36,519 nt of DNA from an uncultured Lachnospiraceae bacterium (GCA_902790935.1 CADATP010000019.1:1-36519); one strand, 5' to 3'; shown: positions 22,774 to 31,514, counted from the first letter of the stretch. Notes: a model not told the origin generated them from the letters alone. Made by a program: numbers and translations.

Positions 22774-23646
22774 ATGAATACTAACAGAATTCAGTGGCAT
22801 CCGGGCTTCTACGGGGGCATCGAACTGGAATTTCGCGACTATAAAGACAGCCTAAAATACGAAACAGAGTACGAACTCTCAAAAAAGTCCTTGCGTGTTG
22901 ATATGATCATCATACGTAAAGACGAAAGTTGCATCATCAAAAAACAGATTGGTCATATTTTCCGCAAATACAACATAATCGAATACAAAGGCCCTAATGA
23001 TGAAATGGGAATTGACGTGTTTTTCAAAGTTATAGGGTATATGGGTGTGTACATTAGCAGAGGGCATGAGACTGAAAAGATCTCGCCAAGCGAGGTTACA
23101 ATTTCTTTATTTAGACACAATAGCCCCGAAAAGCTTTTTGGTGACCTGAAAAATCTTGGAGGAATTATTGAAAATCCGTTTCCGGGGATTTATTATGTAA
23201 GTGGAGTAATAAGTATTCCCGTACAGATAGTTGTTATAAAAGAACTATTACCGGAAGAAAATATACCTTTACGAGTACTTACTCCGAGCGCATCCATAGA
23301 AGATGCCCGGCGTTTTGTAAAAGAAACGCAGAAATACACTTCAGCCTACGATAAACATAACGCAGATGCGGTTTTGCAGGTAAGCGTATCTGCCAATAGG
23401 GATATCTATGAGACATTACGGGAGGAATTCTTTATGTGTGAAGCTTTAAGAGACTTAATGAAAGATGAGATAGAAAAAGACGTTAATGCCGGTATTGAGT
23501 TTGGAAAAAGAGAGGGTAAAAAAGAAGGAATTATATCAACCCTCTACGACCTTATTAAAAAAGGCCTTATCAGCATAGAGGATGCGGCCACGCAGGCTCA
23601 GATGAGCGTTCCGGCGTTTAAAGCTGAGATGAAGAAACTCGGTTAG
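22774..23646 (+). CDS. PD-(D/E)XK nuclease-family-like protein
   Basis: The 290-residue protein starts after GAGGGGG. Its N-terminal part holds a nuclease-like core: an early Glu in GGIELEF (17-19), Asp43 in RVDMIII, and Glu70-Tyr-Lys72 in IIEYKGP, matching the D...ExK pattern of PD-(D/E)XK folds. The middle is beta-rich. The end has a glycine-lysine hinge GKREGKKEG near 245 and a C-terminal helical motif with GLISIEDAATQAQMSV, like the tail of Rpn/transposase-associated families where it resembles a small HTH-like unit. Proteins with this start (IQWHPGFYGG) are common and multicopy in Lachnospiraceae as far as I know. A role in DNA recombination or defence is inferred; activity is unproven. 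It is monocistronic. Confidence 0.6.
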   Translation: MNTNRIQWHPGFYGGIELEFRDYKDSLKYETEYELSKKSLRVDMIIIRKDESCIIKKQIGHIFRKYNIIEYKGPNDEMGIDVFFKVIGYMGVYISRGHETEKISPSEVTISLFRHNSPEKLFGDLKNLGGIIENPFPGIYYVSGVISIPVQIVVIKELLPEENIPLRVLTPSASIEDARRFVKETQKYTSAYDKHNADAVLQVSVSANRDIYETLREEFFMCEALRDLMKDEIEKDVNAGIEFGKREGKKEGIISTLYDLIKKGLISIEDAATQAQMSVPAFKAEMKKLG

Positions 23647-23683
23647 CTTTATACCTTTCTTCAATCACCTATAACATTTAATA

Positions 23684-23720
23684 GCACAAAAAAAGGATGC
23701 TTAACATCCTTTTTTTGTGC
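23684..23720. terminator. Bidirectional terminator, nuclease-like gene and tRNA-Pro
   Basis: A perfect 16-bp stem (23684-23699 with 23705-23720) with loop CTTAA and internal A7/T7 runs ends the plus-strand gene and the minus-strand tRNA-Pro transcript. Confidence 0.95.
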
Positions 23721-23738
23721 CATTCAAAGCTTAAATCG

Positions 23739-23810
23739 TCGGGGTGACGGGAGTCGAACCCATCGCCTCCACATCCCAAATGTGGCAGTCTACCGATGAC
23801 CTACACCCCG
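23739..23810 (-). tRNA. tRNA-Pro (anticodon TGG)
   Basis: The minus-strand cloverleaf has acceptor stem CGGGGTG/CACCCCG, anticodon stem CCACA/TGTGG with loop TTTGGGA giving TGG, and the GGTTCGACTCCC T-arm. The discriminator is A, and CCA is not encoded. Confidence 0.95.
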
Positions 23811-23847
23811 AAAAAGTTTGAAAACTAAAACTCAAACAGCAACTCGT

Positions 23848-23876
23848 ATTATCACATTTATAGCCCCGATTGTCAA
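23848..23876 (-). promoter_or_regulatory. tRNA-Pro promoter
   Basis: TTGACA (23876-23871), a 17-bp spacer and GATAAT (23853-23848) lie just beyond the stop of the YdcF/SanA-like gene. Confidence 0.75.
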
Positions 23877-23889
23877 CGAATTTTTAACG

Positions 23890-24651
23890 TCACATATTCC
23901 CCATCAAGACATCCTTAATAACACCTATGCACTCCCTTGACATATTGTTGGGAAGATAGAGCGGATTCGAATCGGCGGAAATTCCTACGATATTCTCTCC
24001 CCCCTGCTTTCTCGCAATAGCGGTAGCTCTAAATACATGGAAATTGTTGGTGACAATACCTATTTTGTCATTTCCCTCATCCACAAGCTCATAGCTGTAG
24101 AGAATATTCTGTACAGTGTTTTCAGACTTATTTTCAACGATTATCCTGCTCTCATCAATTCCTCGCTCTACAAGATAATCCCTCATCCCCTCGCCTTCCG
24201 GGATATGCTCGTTGGAGCCTTTTCCTCCGGAGCAGATACAGACCGTCTCGGGGTTTTCTATTAAATAATCGTAAGCCTTATCAAGTCTGTACTTAAGTAC
24301 GACGCTAGGGCCCGTTCTCCTAACCTGGGCTCCGAGAACGATTATATAATCAAGCCCCGGTTCACCCTTTTTCTCGAATCCTGAAAGAATAAATCCCTCC
24401 ACAGCGATAAATAAAGCAAGTCCCGCCCCGACGATACTTAGGAATATAACCTTTAGAGGCTTGGGAAGCTTGTCCCAGACCTTAAGCCGCCTAAGTACTT
24501 CCATTAAGAAACAAAGGATTCCGCCGACAATCCAGACTTTATAAAAACCGTTTCCGCTTCCGGCTCTGTACCCAACAAAGCCATATCCGATCAGTAAAAT
24601 CCCTGCCACGATCCAAATGATCGTATAAACTAAACTCTTCTTTTCCTTCAT
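23890..24651 (-). CDS. YdcF/SanA/ElyC-family membrane protein (DUF218)
   Basis: The 253-residue protein has hydrophobic segments near residues 8-27, 38-50 and 67-90, then a DUF218 domain: DYIIVLGAQV, a Ser/Gly motif CSGGKGSNEHIPEG, and NKSENTVQNI followed by IVTNNFHVFRA. Family members ElyC and SanA act in envelope integrity and peptidoglycan or lipid-carrier homeostasis in other bacteria; the precise reaction is not established. It is the last gene of the seven-gene operon, 17 bp after the GGDEF gene, so an envelope role is consistent with the amidase-like neighbour. Confidence 0.85.
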   Translation of the reverse strand: MKEKKSLVYTIIWIVAGILLIGYGFVGYRAGSGNGFYKVWIVGGILCFLMEVLRRLKVWDKLPKPLKVIFLSIVGAGLALFIAVEGFILSGFEKKGEPGLDYIIVLGAQVRRTGPSVVLKYRLDKAYDYLIENPETVCICSGGKGSNEHIPEGEGMRDYLVERGIDESRIIVENKSENTVQNILYSYELVDEGNDKIGIVTNNFHVFRATAIARKQGGENIVGISADSNPLYLPNNMSRECIGVIKDVLMGNM

Positions 24652-24668
24652 TAAACAAAAACCAAATC

Positions 24669-26612
24669 CTATCTCAGGCTGTTGCCCTTTCTTGAGCGCT
24701 TGTTCTCATACATATTTTCATCGGCGCGCTCGAGCATTCCGTCCAGATCAAAAAATCCTCTGGACTCGTAATATCCCGCCGAATACCGTACGGGAATACT
24801 AAGCTCATCCGCAAGCTCACAGTCCGGAGTATCCTGACCTTCAAACACCTTAGCGATATCCGAAGATGCTTCCTCCGATGATCCGTACCCATACATAAAA
24901 TGAACGAACTCATCTCCGCCCAGCCTTGCCGTGATATGCTTCCTCGAGCCGATACCGCTTAAAATCTCAGCTATCTTTTTCAGATAGAGGTCCCCGACCG
25001 CATGCCCGTACCTGTCATTGGTATCTTTTAGTCCATCAGCATCTACCATAAAAAGAACAAAGTTACCCGTTTCGGAATAATTTTCCCTTAGCTGCAAAAG
25101 CCGTCTTTCAAATCCTCGCCTGTTATACAGCCCCGTAAGCATATCCATATCACGTTCTTTTTCAATCTTCTTGCGTTCTAATACCTGTGCAGTTACATCC
25201 GTCACTATTCCGACATAAGTCCCGTTTAAAAACTCCTCTTCGTAGTGAACGTATATCTTTTCCAGCTCATCATTACCTTTTAAGGCAGTTACCTCATAAA
25301 CATCAGTCATATCGTCTACGGCGTAACGCTTAAAACGTTCCAGAGCTCGCATAAATGTTTCTCTGTGGCAAATAGTCTTGTTCTCGGCAAGTTTAAAAAC
25401 CTCACTTATAAAACTTGTATACTTAACCTTTGAAGAATTCTCCTGATATTCGTAAACACCGATCTTCAGCTTGCTTTTCTCAAGGACGTAAGAGAGCCTT
25501 GCCGTATTCTCCATAAGGCTTTTAACCATAGCGTTTATATGGCTGCTCAGCTCTGAGAACTCCTGACATGTATCAACGGACACCACCGTATCGAGATTGC
25601 CTTCGGAAATACTCCTTAAGTCCTCGTTAATCTCATTTGTGGCATCAACCACATACTTGTTCATATACAGCATCATCGAGCGCGTAAGTATTGCCGACAT
25701 AATAAGAACGCCTATCGCAAACATAAGCAGCGGATCCATAACATCTGCGGCTACATTTCTGAGAGGGTATACATACGCAATGATATTCTCACCTATATTC
25801 TTGTAATAAACGAGGCAGGAAACATTATTCACTCTGCAGAGTCTCTCGCTGGCCTTTATCCTTCTGATGTTGAAATTCTTGAAATTAAGCCCGATATTCT
25901 CGGCCTTTTCTCCCATTTTTTCGGGCACGGTGGATGCAAGGATCTCGTGATTCTCCGAATCTATTGCGTATAGAGAAACCCTGTCATTGGTTAGCAAAAG
26001 AGAGAAAATATATGGAAGCTCATTTTTCTCCATAAGCTTAAGAAGGCTGTTCGGATACATTCCGATCTGGACTATGAACTCCTCATCCTCGCTCCAGACA
26101 GCGGAATACTGAACAAGCTTTCCCTCCGCCGTATTGGGCGTTATCTCCTGTACCAGGCTAAGCTTTTTATCTCTGAGCATAGGCTTAAAGAAATTCATCT
26201 GCTCTCCGGAATCAAAGCTGTATCCGTAGTACTCCTCGTGAGTTCCGTAGACGATTACACCGTCCTTATCAAAAATATGGATCTCGTCAACATGCATAAG
26301 CCCTGCCAGTTTGCGCAGTTCGGATGCACTTTTAACTATATCCGGGCGGTCCTGAAGCACATACGCAATAGCGTTGGCGTTTCGAAGGCAGTCCTCCGTG
26401 TACTCCTCTATCGTGGAATCTATCTCTTCCTCATTGCGCGTCAAAACACGCTCCACCTGTTCAAACATTCGGGCAGCGTCTCTTCTGATCACTCGTTCGA
26501 AGTTTATGATCTGAATTGTGAATGTGAAAAGTACTATGAATGACATTATGATAAGTATCATCCTGCCAAGATGCATAGCAAGCAAACGCGGTAATTGCTT
26601 CTTTTTTTTCAT
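24669..26612 (-). CDS. Membrane-bound diguanylate cyclase with extracytoplasmic sensor
   Basis: The 647-residue protein runs: TM helix about 17-37, an extracytoplasmic dCache-like sensor region (about 40-300) with PAS-like strand patterns (VDEIHIFDKDGVIVYG), TM about 304-325, HAMP-like linker (330-385), a PAS-like segment (about 395-490) and a GGDEF domain (about 495-640). LGGDEF is intact near 562, with the DMLTGLYNRRGF and DADGLKDTNDRYGH motifs, so cyclic di-GMP synthesis from two GTP is expected. The RxxD inhibitory site five residues upstream is not present (RKHI), so product inhibition through that site is unlikely. The start follows GAGGGA. Neighbours are housekeeping enzymes, giving no hint of the ligand. 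Confidence 0.9.
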   Translation of the reverse strand: MKKKKQLPRLLAMHLGRMILIIMSFIVLFTFTIQIINFERVIRRDAARMFEQVERVLTRNEEEIDSTIEEYTEDCLRNANAIAYVLQDRPDIVKSASELRKLAGLMHVDEIHIFDKDGVIVYGTHEEYYGYSFDSGEQMNFFKPMLRDKKLSLVQEITPNTAEGKLVQYSAVWSEDEEFIVQIGMYPNSLLKLMEKNELPYIFSLLLTNDRVSLYAIDSENHEILASTVPEKMGEKAENIGLNFKNFNIRRIKASERLCRVNNVSCLVYYKNIGENIIAYVYPLRNVAADVMDPLLMFAIGVLIMSAILTRSMMLYMNKYVVDATNEINEDLRSISEGNLDTVVSVDTCQEFSELSSHINAMVKSLMENTARLSYVLEKSKLKIGVYEYQENSSKVKYTSFISEVFKLAENKTICHRETFMRALERFKRYAVDDMTDVYEVTALKGNDELEKIYVHYEEEFLNGTYVGIVTDVTAQVLERKKIEKERDMDMLTGLYNRRGFERRLLQLRENYSETGNFVLFMVDADGLKDTNDRYGHAVGDLYLKKIAEILSGIGSRKHITARLGGDEFVHFMYGYGSSEEASSDIAKVFEGQDTPDCELADELSIPVRYSAGYYESRGFFDLDGMLERADENMYENKRSRKGNSLR

Positions 26613-26637
26613 TCTTGTCCCTCATCCTTACAGCAAT

Positions 26638-27114
26638 TTAGATATATGCAATAGTGAAATGAAGATCTCCAAATCTGTCTGTTTCCATAATAATATACGA
26701 GGGCTTGCGACCTTCCTGTCTAGGGTAAGACAAGGAGCCCGGGTTTACGACGTAAATATCTCCCTCCCGCCTAATTTCAGGCTTGTGGGTATGTCCGTAC
26801 ATAACAACATCAAGTCCTCTTTCCCTCGCCTCGGCGAAAAGCATCTCCGGTCCCATGGAAACGCGGTATCTGTGGCCATGCGTAGCCATGCATTTATACC
26901 TGCCGACCTCAAACTCCACCTCCTGGGGAAGGTCCGAGAAAAAGTCGTTGTTTCCGCTGACCATATACACCGGACAGGTAACCGCAGAACTTATGGCATA
27001 TTCACTGCCCTCAATATCTCCGCAATGAACAACCATATCCGGCTTATGCATTTCCACTACTTTAAAATAGTTATCGTTCTTTCTGTGTGTATCACTGATG
27101 ATCAGTACTTTCAT
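26638..27114 (-). CDS. YfcE/MJ0936-type metallophosphoesterase
   Basis: The 158-residue single-domain protein shows all calcineurin-like motifs: SDTH (residues 7-10), HCGD near 30, SGNND near 53, THGH near 78, and YGHTHKP near 105. The family binds two divalent metals and hydrolyses phosphodiesters; small members such as YfcE have activity on model substrates, with natural targets uncertain. Its start overlaps the rdgB end by 23 bp, so it is expressed with rdgB, an arrangement found in several Clostridia as far as I recall. Confidence 0.9.
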   Translation of the reverse strand: MKVLIISDTHRKNDNYFKVVEMHKPDMVVHCGDIEGSEYAISSAVTCPVYMVSGNNDFFSDLPQEVEFEVGRYKCMATHGHRYRVSMGPEMLFAEARERGLDVVMYGHTHKPEIRREGDIYVVNPGSLSYPRQEGRKPSYIIMETDRFGDLHFTIAYI

Positions 27115-27700
27115 GCTCTAAGAGTTCTCTCCTCATAAGTCTGAGTGCTTTTCCGCGATGGCTTATCTTGTTTTTCTCAAGCTCCGGTATCTCAGCTGTA
27201 GTACATCCGAGCTCAGGTACGTAGAAAATCGGGTCAAACCCAAAGCCATGCTCTCCCTTTTCCTCAAAGTCAATCTGTCCTTCTATAGTTCCGAGTACAC
27301 ATTTTTCGGTTCCGTCAGGAAATACTGCAGCGATAGCACAAACGAATCTCGCGCTGCGCTCCTTGCCGACTTTTCCTTCGAGACGTCTGATGATATCGGC
27401 GTTTTTTATACTGTAAGGAGTATCATGTCCGAGGTATCTTGCAGAATAGATTCCCGGCTCTCCGCCGAGAGCATCAACCGCAAGTCCCGAATCATCCGCA
27501 AGCACAAGATCGTCAGGTAAAAGATCATGTACCGCTCTTGCCTTAATAAGCGCATTCTCCTCAAAAGTCGTTCCGTCTTCTTCGATGTCTATATCAACTC
27601 CCGCTTCCTTCATAGATACGATCTCGTATCCCGAGCCTTCCATGATCTCGCGGATTTCCCTCATTTTTCCCTGGTTTCCCGTTGCAAAAACAAGTCTCAT
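27092..27700 (-). CDS. rdgB: XTP/dITP pyrophosphatase (RdgB/HAM1 family)
   Basis: The 202-residue protein has the diagnostic N-terminus LVFATGNQGKMREI, the TFEENALIKA motif, LADDSGLAVDALGGEPGIYSARY, GFGFDPIF and the ending ISHRGKALR. It removes XTP, dITP and other non-canonical purine nucleotides by releasing pyrophosphate, preventing their incorporation. Length is normal. The ATG overlaps the preceding stop codon by one base (TAATG), implying translational coupling with the amidase-like gene, and the phosphoesterase gene overlaps its end. Confidence 0.95.
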   Translation of the reverse strand: MRLVFATGNQGKMREIREIMEGSGYEIVSMKEAGVDIDIEEDGTTFEENALIKARAVHDLLPDDLVLADDSGLAVDALGGEPGIYSARYLGHDTPYSIKNADIIRRLEGKVGKERSARFVCAIAAVFPDGTEKCVLGTIEGQIDFEEKGEHGFGFDPIFYVPELGCTTAEIPELEKNKISHRGKALRLMRRELLEHESTDHQ

Positions 27701-28818
27701 TATTCAGTTACCTCTTTTACTGCATTTACTATACCTTCGGCTATTGAATCCCTGTACTGCTCCATAGAAAGATATTTCCCTTCCGTTTCATTGGATAGAT
27801 ATCCGACGGTTATCTTTGCCGCAGGTACTTTCATTTCTGTTAAAATACTGTCATCTTCCGCCGCTAAGATACTGTTTGCTCTGTTTTTGGAAGAAATGGC
27901 TATATTCCTCAAAAAGCTCTCAGCCAGAAATGCATTGTTCATATCCGGCAGGAAGAAATCATCGTTATAGCAAGCCTCTAAACCGTATTCTTCCGGATCG
28001 TCGGTCTTTGCCGTATCCAAAAAAATCACCATATCCGCTCCGCACTCATCGGCAAAAGATATGATTTCCTCATCGCTTCTGTACTCGGCGACGTATATCC
28101 TGCTTTTCGCGGTATTAATGTCGTCCGAAGCATTTGCCGCCTTAGGCGCGCTGTTTTCCATAAGTAAAATATCCGAAGCTTTTTCGGCTATGGCGTTTGT
28201 AATGTTTTCTGATGTCAGATCTCTTTCGCCTTCTTCGGATACATATGGCTTATCCGCCACCAATAGCAAAATATTCTCGTACCTGTCCTCGGCTTTATAA
28301 GGTGAGATCACAAGGGAGGAATTGTCCCTCTGAATCTCGAAATCCCAGACCCCGTCCATTATAAGGGATATCCTCATCTCTCCGGCATACTCCCTGTACG
28401 CAGCAGTCTTTATATGACCTGTATCCCCGCCGATGGAAGTATTCTCAAATCCCGTCGCGTGAACTCCGCGTATCCTTATAAAAAGAGTATGATCCTGACA
28501 GTAATTCTCTACGGAGATATTCTCGCTCCTTGCAGTAAGAGGCAAAGGTACGGTAATCTTCCCCGAATCATCGCTATCAGTAACCTGCATAACTATCCAC
28601 TGGGTTACAATATCTTCCTCGAAAATACTCTCTCCTGAGATTCCCTTTGAGCTTTCGCTTATCATAACGGGTTTAGTAGATGCTCTTAAAGTTACAAACA
28701 CCAGCACAATAAGGATGATAAGGAGCATTACGAAGAATTCCACCCCGGGCTTATACCAGGTGCGAAGGCTCTCCTCCTCATTAGGTTCAATTATCTCATT
28801 TCCGTACTTAAGTGTCAT
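27700..28818 (-). CDS. Amidase_3-like membrane pseudoenzyme
   Basis: The 372-residue protein has one N-terminal TM helix (about 26-45), a beta-rich region (70-165) resembling an AMIN domain, and a C-terminal part (about 180-370) following the N-acetylmuramoyl-L-alanine amidase layout: GERDLTSENITNAIAEKASD, then ADMVIFLDTAK, then ITVGYLSNETEGKYL with a closing helix. In active Amidase_3 enzymes the first strand gives DPGHGG, the middle strand gives S-I-H-x-N and the last gives L-V-E-x-G-F-L-S-N. Here the first His is replaced (LLVADKPY), the second is missing (FLDTAK) and the catalytic Glu becomes Val. It is therefore probably inactive on peptidoglycan and may regulate or scaffold wall enzymes. 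Its start overlaps the upstream methyltransferase stop by 4 bp. Confidence 0.6.
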   Translation of the reverse strand: MTLKYGNEIIEPNEEESLRTWYKPGVEFFVMLLIILIVLVFVTLRASTKPVMISESSKGISGESIFEEDIVTQWIVMQVTDSDDSGKITVPLPLTARSENISVENYCQDHTLFIRIRGVHATGFENTSIGGDTGHIKTAAYREYAGEMRISLIMDGVWDFEIQRDNSSLVISPYKAEDRYENILLLVADKPYVSEEGERDLTSENITNAIAEKASDILLMENSAPKAANASDDINTAKSRIYVAEYRSDEEIISFADECGADMVIFLDTAKTDDPEEYGLEACYNDDFFLPDMNNAFLAESFLRNIAISSKNRANSILAAEDDSILTEMKVPAAKITVGYLSNETEGKYLSMEQYRDSIAEGIVNAVKEVTE

Positions 28819-29978
28819 AACTGCTTCTTTTGATTACCCTGTTTTGGCGGCTTCGGACCCATAAACTGGTAAAAGTATGTTTTCATCATACCGTTATAGA
28901 TCTTCCGATTTTTGTCCGCCTTTCGTCCGATGGCAAGCTCCGCCTTTTCAAAGGATGTAATAAGATACATACTCCATGCATCAAGTGCCGCGTATCTTTC
29001 TCCGATGACGCGATACAGCGCCGGGAGCTCATCTTTATCCGACAATCTCTCTCCGTAAGGAGGGTTTGTGATTATAAAACCATATTTTTTAGGATGGGAA
29101 AGATCCGCAACATCCCTCTTTTGGAAATGGATCATCTTCTCCACTCCCGCAAGACGGGCGTTTTCCCTCGAAATCTTTACCATCTCGTCATCAAGATCGT
29201 ACCCCTGGATGTCACAGTCTACCGTCTTATCTATAAGGTCCTGCGCCTCTGTGACGGTCTCATACCACATCTTTTTGGGAAGGATATGTTTCCAATCCTC
29301 CGCTAAAAAGCTTCTGTTCATACCGGGAGCGATATTCGCCGCCATCATAGCGGCCTCAATAGGAATTGTTCCGCTTCCGCAAAAAGGATCCACAAGTATC
29401 CTGTCGGCATGCCAGGGAGTAAGCATGATCAGTCCCGCCGCAAGATTCTCGGCTATAGGCGCCTTTGCGGTCAGTTTACGATAGCCCCTTTTGTGAAGGG
29501 ATTCTCCCGTGGTATCAAGGCCTACCGTAACTTCGTCCTTAAGTAAAAAGACTCTCAAAGGAAATGACGCCCCGTTTTCCTCGAACCAGTTGGTGTGGTA
29601 GACACCCTTTAGCCTCTCTACCATCGCCTTTTTCATAATAGACTGAATATCCGATGGTGAGAAAAGCTTTGACTTTACGCTGGCGGCCTTGGCAACCCAG
29701 AACTTTCCGTCCTTTGGTATCCACTCTTCCCAGGCAATAGCTTTTGTACCCTGGAAAAGGTCCTCAAAACTCTCGGCATGGAAGCTTCCCACCTTAACGA
29801 GGACTCTCTCCGCAGTCCTAAGGAACACATTGGCTCTGCAAAGAGCCTCAAAGTCTCCGAAAAAGGTTACTCTTCCGTCAGATACCTCTGTAATGTCGTA
29901 ACCTAAGTCTATTATTTCTTTTTTTAATACCGACTCCATGCCAAAATGGCAGGGAGCTATAAGTTCAAATGTTTTCAT
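28815..29978 (-). CDS. THUMP-domain class I RNA methyltransferase (RlmL N-terminal/YpsC type)
   Basis: The 387-residue protein begins MKTFELIAPCHFGMESVLKKEI, has a THUMP RNA-binding region (about 45-155), and a Rossmann methyltransferase domain with DPFCGSGTIPIEAA near 195, GYDLDDEMVK near 260 and the amine-methylation motif NPPYGERL near 305. N-P-P-Y is characteristic of N-methylation of a base; relatives methylate guanine N2 of 23S rRNA. Length matches single-domain orthologues and not the RlmKL fusion. The end is Lys/Gln-rich. ATGA overlaps join it to the GH27 gene upstream and the amidase-like gene downstream. Confidence 0.92.
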   Translation of the reverse strand: MKTFELIAPCHFGMESVLKKEIIDLGYDITEVSDGRVTFFGDFEALCRANVFLRTAERVLVKVGSFHAESFEDLFQGTKAIAWEEWIPKDGKFWVAKAASVKSKLFSPSDIQSIMKKAMVERLKGVYHTNWFEENGASFPLRVFLLKDEVTVGLDTTGESLHKRGYRKLTAKAPIAENLAAGLIMLTPWHADRILVDPFCGSGTIPIEAAMMAANIAPGMNRSFLAEDWKHILPKKMWYETVTEAQDLIDKTVDCDIQGYDLDDEMVKISRENARLAGVEKMIHFQKRDVADLSHPKKYGFIITNPPYGERLSDKDELPALYRVIGERYAALDAWSMYLITSFEKAELAIGRKADKNRKIYNGMMKTYFYQFMGPKPPKQGNQKKQL

Positions 29979-31231
29979 ACATAAAATACCATTGCACCGT
30001 GGGCGCTGAGAGAAACCGAGATCTCATCCCCGAATTCACCCTTTTGTCCGCTCCAAAGCTCGGTAGCGCTGACAGGCATATTGATCTCTATCTCGCTAAG
30101 AGGGATACTTATCTCGCTGTCACCGTCGCTTAAGTTAAATACGGCGATATACATTCCGCCTTCGCAGTCATCCGCAACCCATACGCAGGTCTCGGCTCCG
30201 CCAATCTCTCTTCTTAAAACCTGATGAGCATTTCTGGAGTTTCGATGCATCTTTAAAATCTTGTCATTAGTAATAAGGCCCATTGTAAAATCATCAAAGC
30301 CGGTCATCTCTCCTCCGATGATAAGAGGCGATCTCATGATCGACCAAAGGCTCATCATAGTGATCTGTTCATCGTGAGTAAATGCGGTTTTATTGTTTTT
30401 ATCATAGTCCTGCTTAATGGGGCCGATGGGGAGCATATCCGCATCAGGGTAATGACCTGCTCCTGCATGGATCGACCATTTCTCAGCTCTTTCAAACATA
30501 GCATAAAGTAATTTCCAGTCATCCCAGAAATCATCCGTAATACGCCACATATTGGCTACCTGCTTGTAGATTTCAGCCTTTTCCAAAAGAGCAGGTCCGG
30601 GAGAAAGGGAAAGAACCATATCTCTGCCGCATTCCTGAAGGCTCTTAGAGAGCATAACCATCTCCGGCTCTTCGTGAGGAAGTTCTCTGCAGATGTCATC
30701 ACACTTTATAAAATCAACGCCCCATGAAGCGTAAAGCTTAAAGATCGAATCATAATAAGCTCTTCCGATCTCATCATCTTTAACGCCGTACATATCGGGG
30801 TTCCACATACAGATACTGTTAAATCTGGCAGCATCCCTTGCGGTTTTGTCAGTTCCGAGAACGGGCAGATTTTTATGAACCGCCTGACGTGGAATACCTC
30901 TCATAATATGGATTCCAAACTTAAGGCCAAGGGAATGAACATATTCTGCAAGGGGCGCAAATCCCTTTCCGCCCTCCGAGGAAGGAAATCTTCCCGGCGC
31001 AGGGATAAGTCTTCCGTACTCGTCCATGCTAAGATCTGCGAAGGGTCTGTATTCATGTGAAGTAGCTCCGGGTTCATACCACTGGATATCGACTACAACG
31101 TACTCCCATCCGTACTCCTTAAGGTTTTCCGCCATAAACTGCGCATTCTGTCTTACTTCTTTTTCCGTAACTGCTGCTCCGTAGCAATCCCAGCTGTTCC
31201 AGCCCAAAGGGGCCACTGTAGGCTTGTACAT
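29975..31231 (-). CDS. GH27 alpha-galactosidase, intracellular
   Basis: The 418-residue protein starts MYKPTVAPLGWNSWDCYG, the GH27 signature. The (beta/alpha)8 barrel shows VVVDIQWYEPG, GLKFGIHIMRG, and the nucleophile Asp in WGVDFIKCDD (about 176). The acid/base Asp lies in WRITDDFWDDW (about 230). A beta-sandwich closes the chain (about 325-418). It removes terminal alpha-galactosyl units, as in raffinose-type sugars or galactomannan side chains. No signal peptide is present, so it acts on imported oligosaccharides. Members of GH27 also include related activities, and the exact substrate is not settled. GGAGGG precedes the start. It is first in the seven-gene operon, an unusual mix with RNA modification and nucleotide hygiene genes. 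Confidence 0.92.
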   Translation of the reverse strand: MYKPTVAPLGWNSWDCYGAAVTEKEVRQNAQFMAENLKEYGWEYVVVDIQWYEPGATSHEYRPFADLSMDEYGRLIPAPGRFPSSEGGKGFAPLAEYVHSLGLKFGIHIMRGIPRQAVHKNLPVLGTDKTARDAARFNSICMWNPDMYGVKDDEIGRAYYDSIFKLYASWGVDFIKCDDICRELPHEEPEMVMLSKSLQECGRDMVLSLSPGPALLEKAEIYKQVANMWRITDDFWDDWKLLYAMFERAEKWSIHAGAGHYPDADMLPIGPIKQDYDKNNKTAFTHDEQITMMSLWSIMRSPLIIGGEMTGFDDFTMGLITNDKILKMHRNSRNAHQVLRREIGGAETCVWVADDCEGGMYIAVFNLSDGDSEISIPLSEIEINMPVSATELWSGQKGEFGDEISVSLSAHGAMVFYV

Positions 31232-31278
31232 TTTATACCCTCCAAATAAACACTTCCACGCATCTTTTGATGCCGGAC

Positions 31279-31323
31279 ATAATAATCTAGAATAATAATA
31301 ACAGCAACAAGGTGAAATTACAA
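31279..31323 (-). promoter_or_regulatory. Promoter region of the seven-gene operon
   Basis: Two alternatives share the stretch: TTGCTG (31307-31302) with TATTAT (31284-31279), and TTGTAA (31323-31318) with TATTAT (31300-31295), both with 17-bp spacers. Which one is used cannot be told from sequence. Confidence 0.5.
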
Positions 31324-31395
31324 ATTATGATTTATTAATCAGAATAGAATTTTGAGAGACCTTCGAACTCGTTTGAATTCGAACCGCACGCTGAT

Positions 31396-31436
31396 AAAAA
31401 GAACGGAACCGGTTAAATACCGATTCCGTTCTTTTT
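31396..31436. terminator. tRNA-Arg terminator
   Basis: AAAAAGAACGGAA (31396-31408) pairs with TTCCGTTCTTTTT (31424-31436), extended by GGT/ACC inside. The stem continues outward to 31385-31394 with 31437-31446, which enters the tRNA 3' end. Confidence 0.85.
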
Positions 31437-31440
31437 TCAG

Positions 31441-31514
<74 letters not shown>

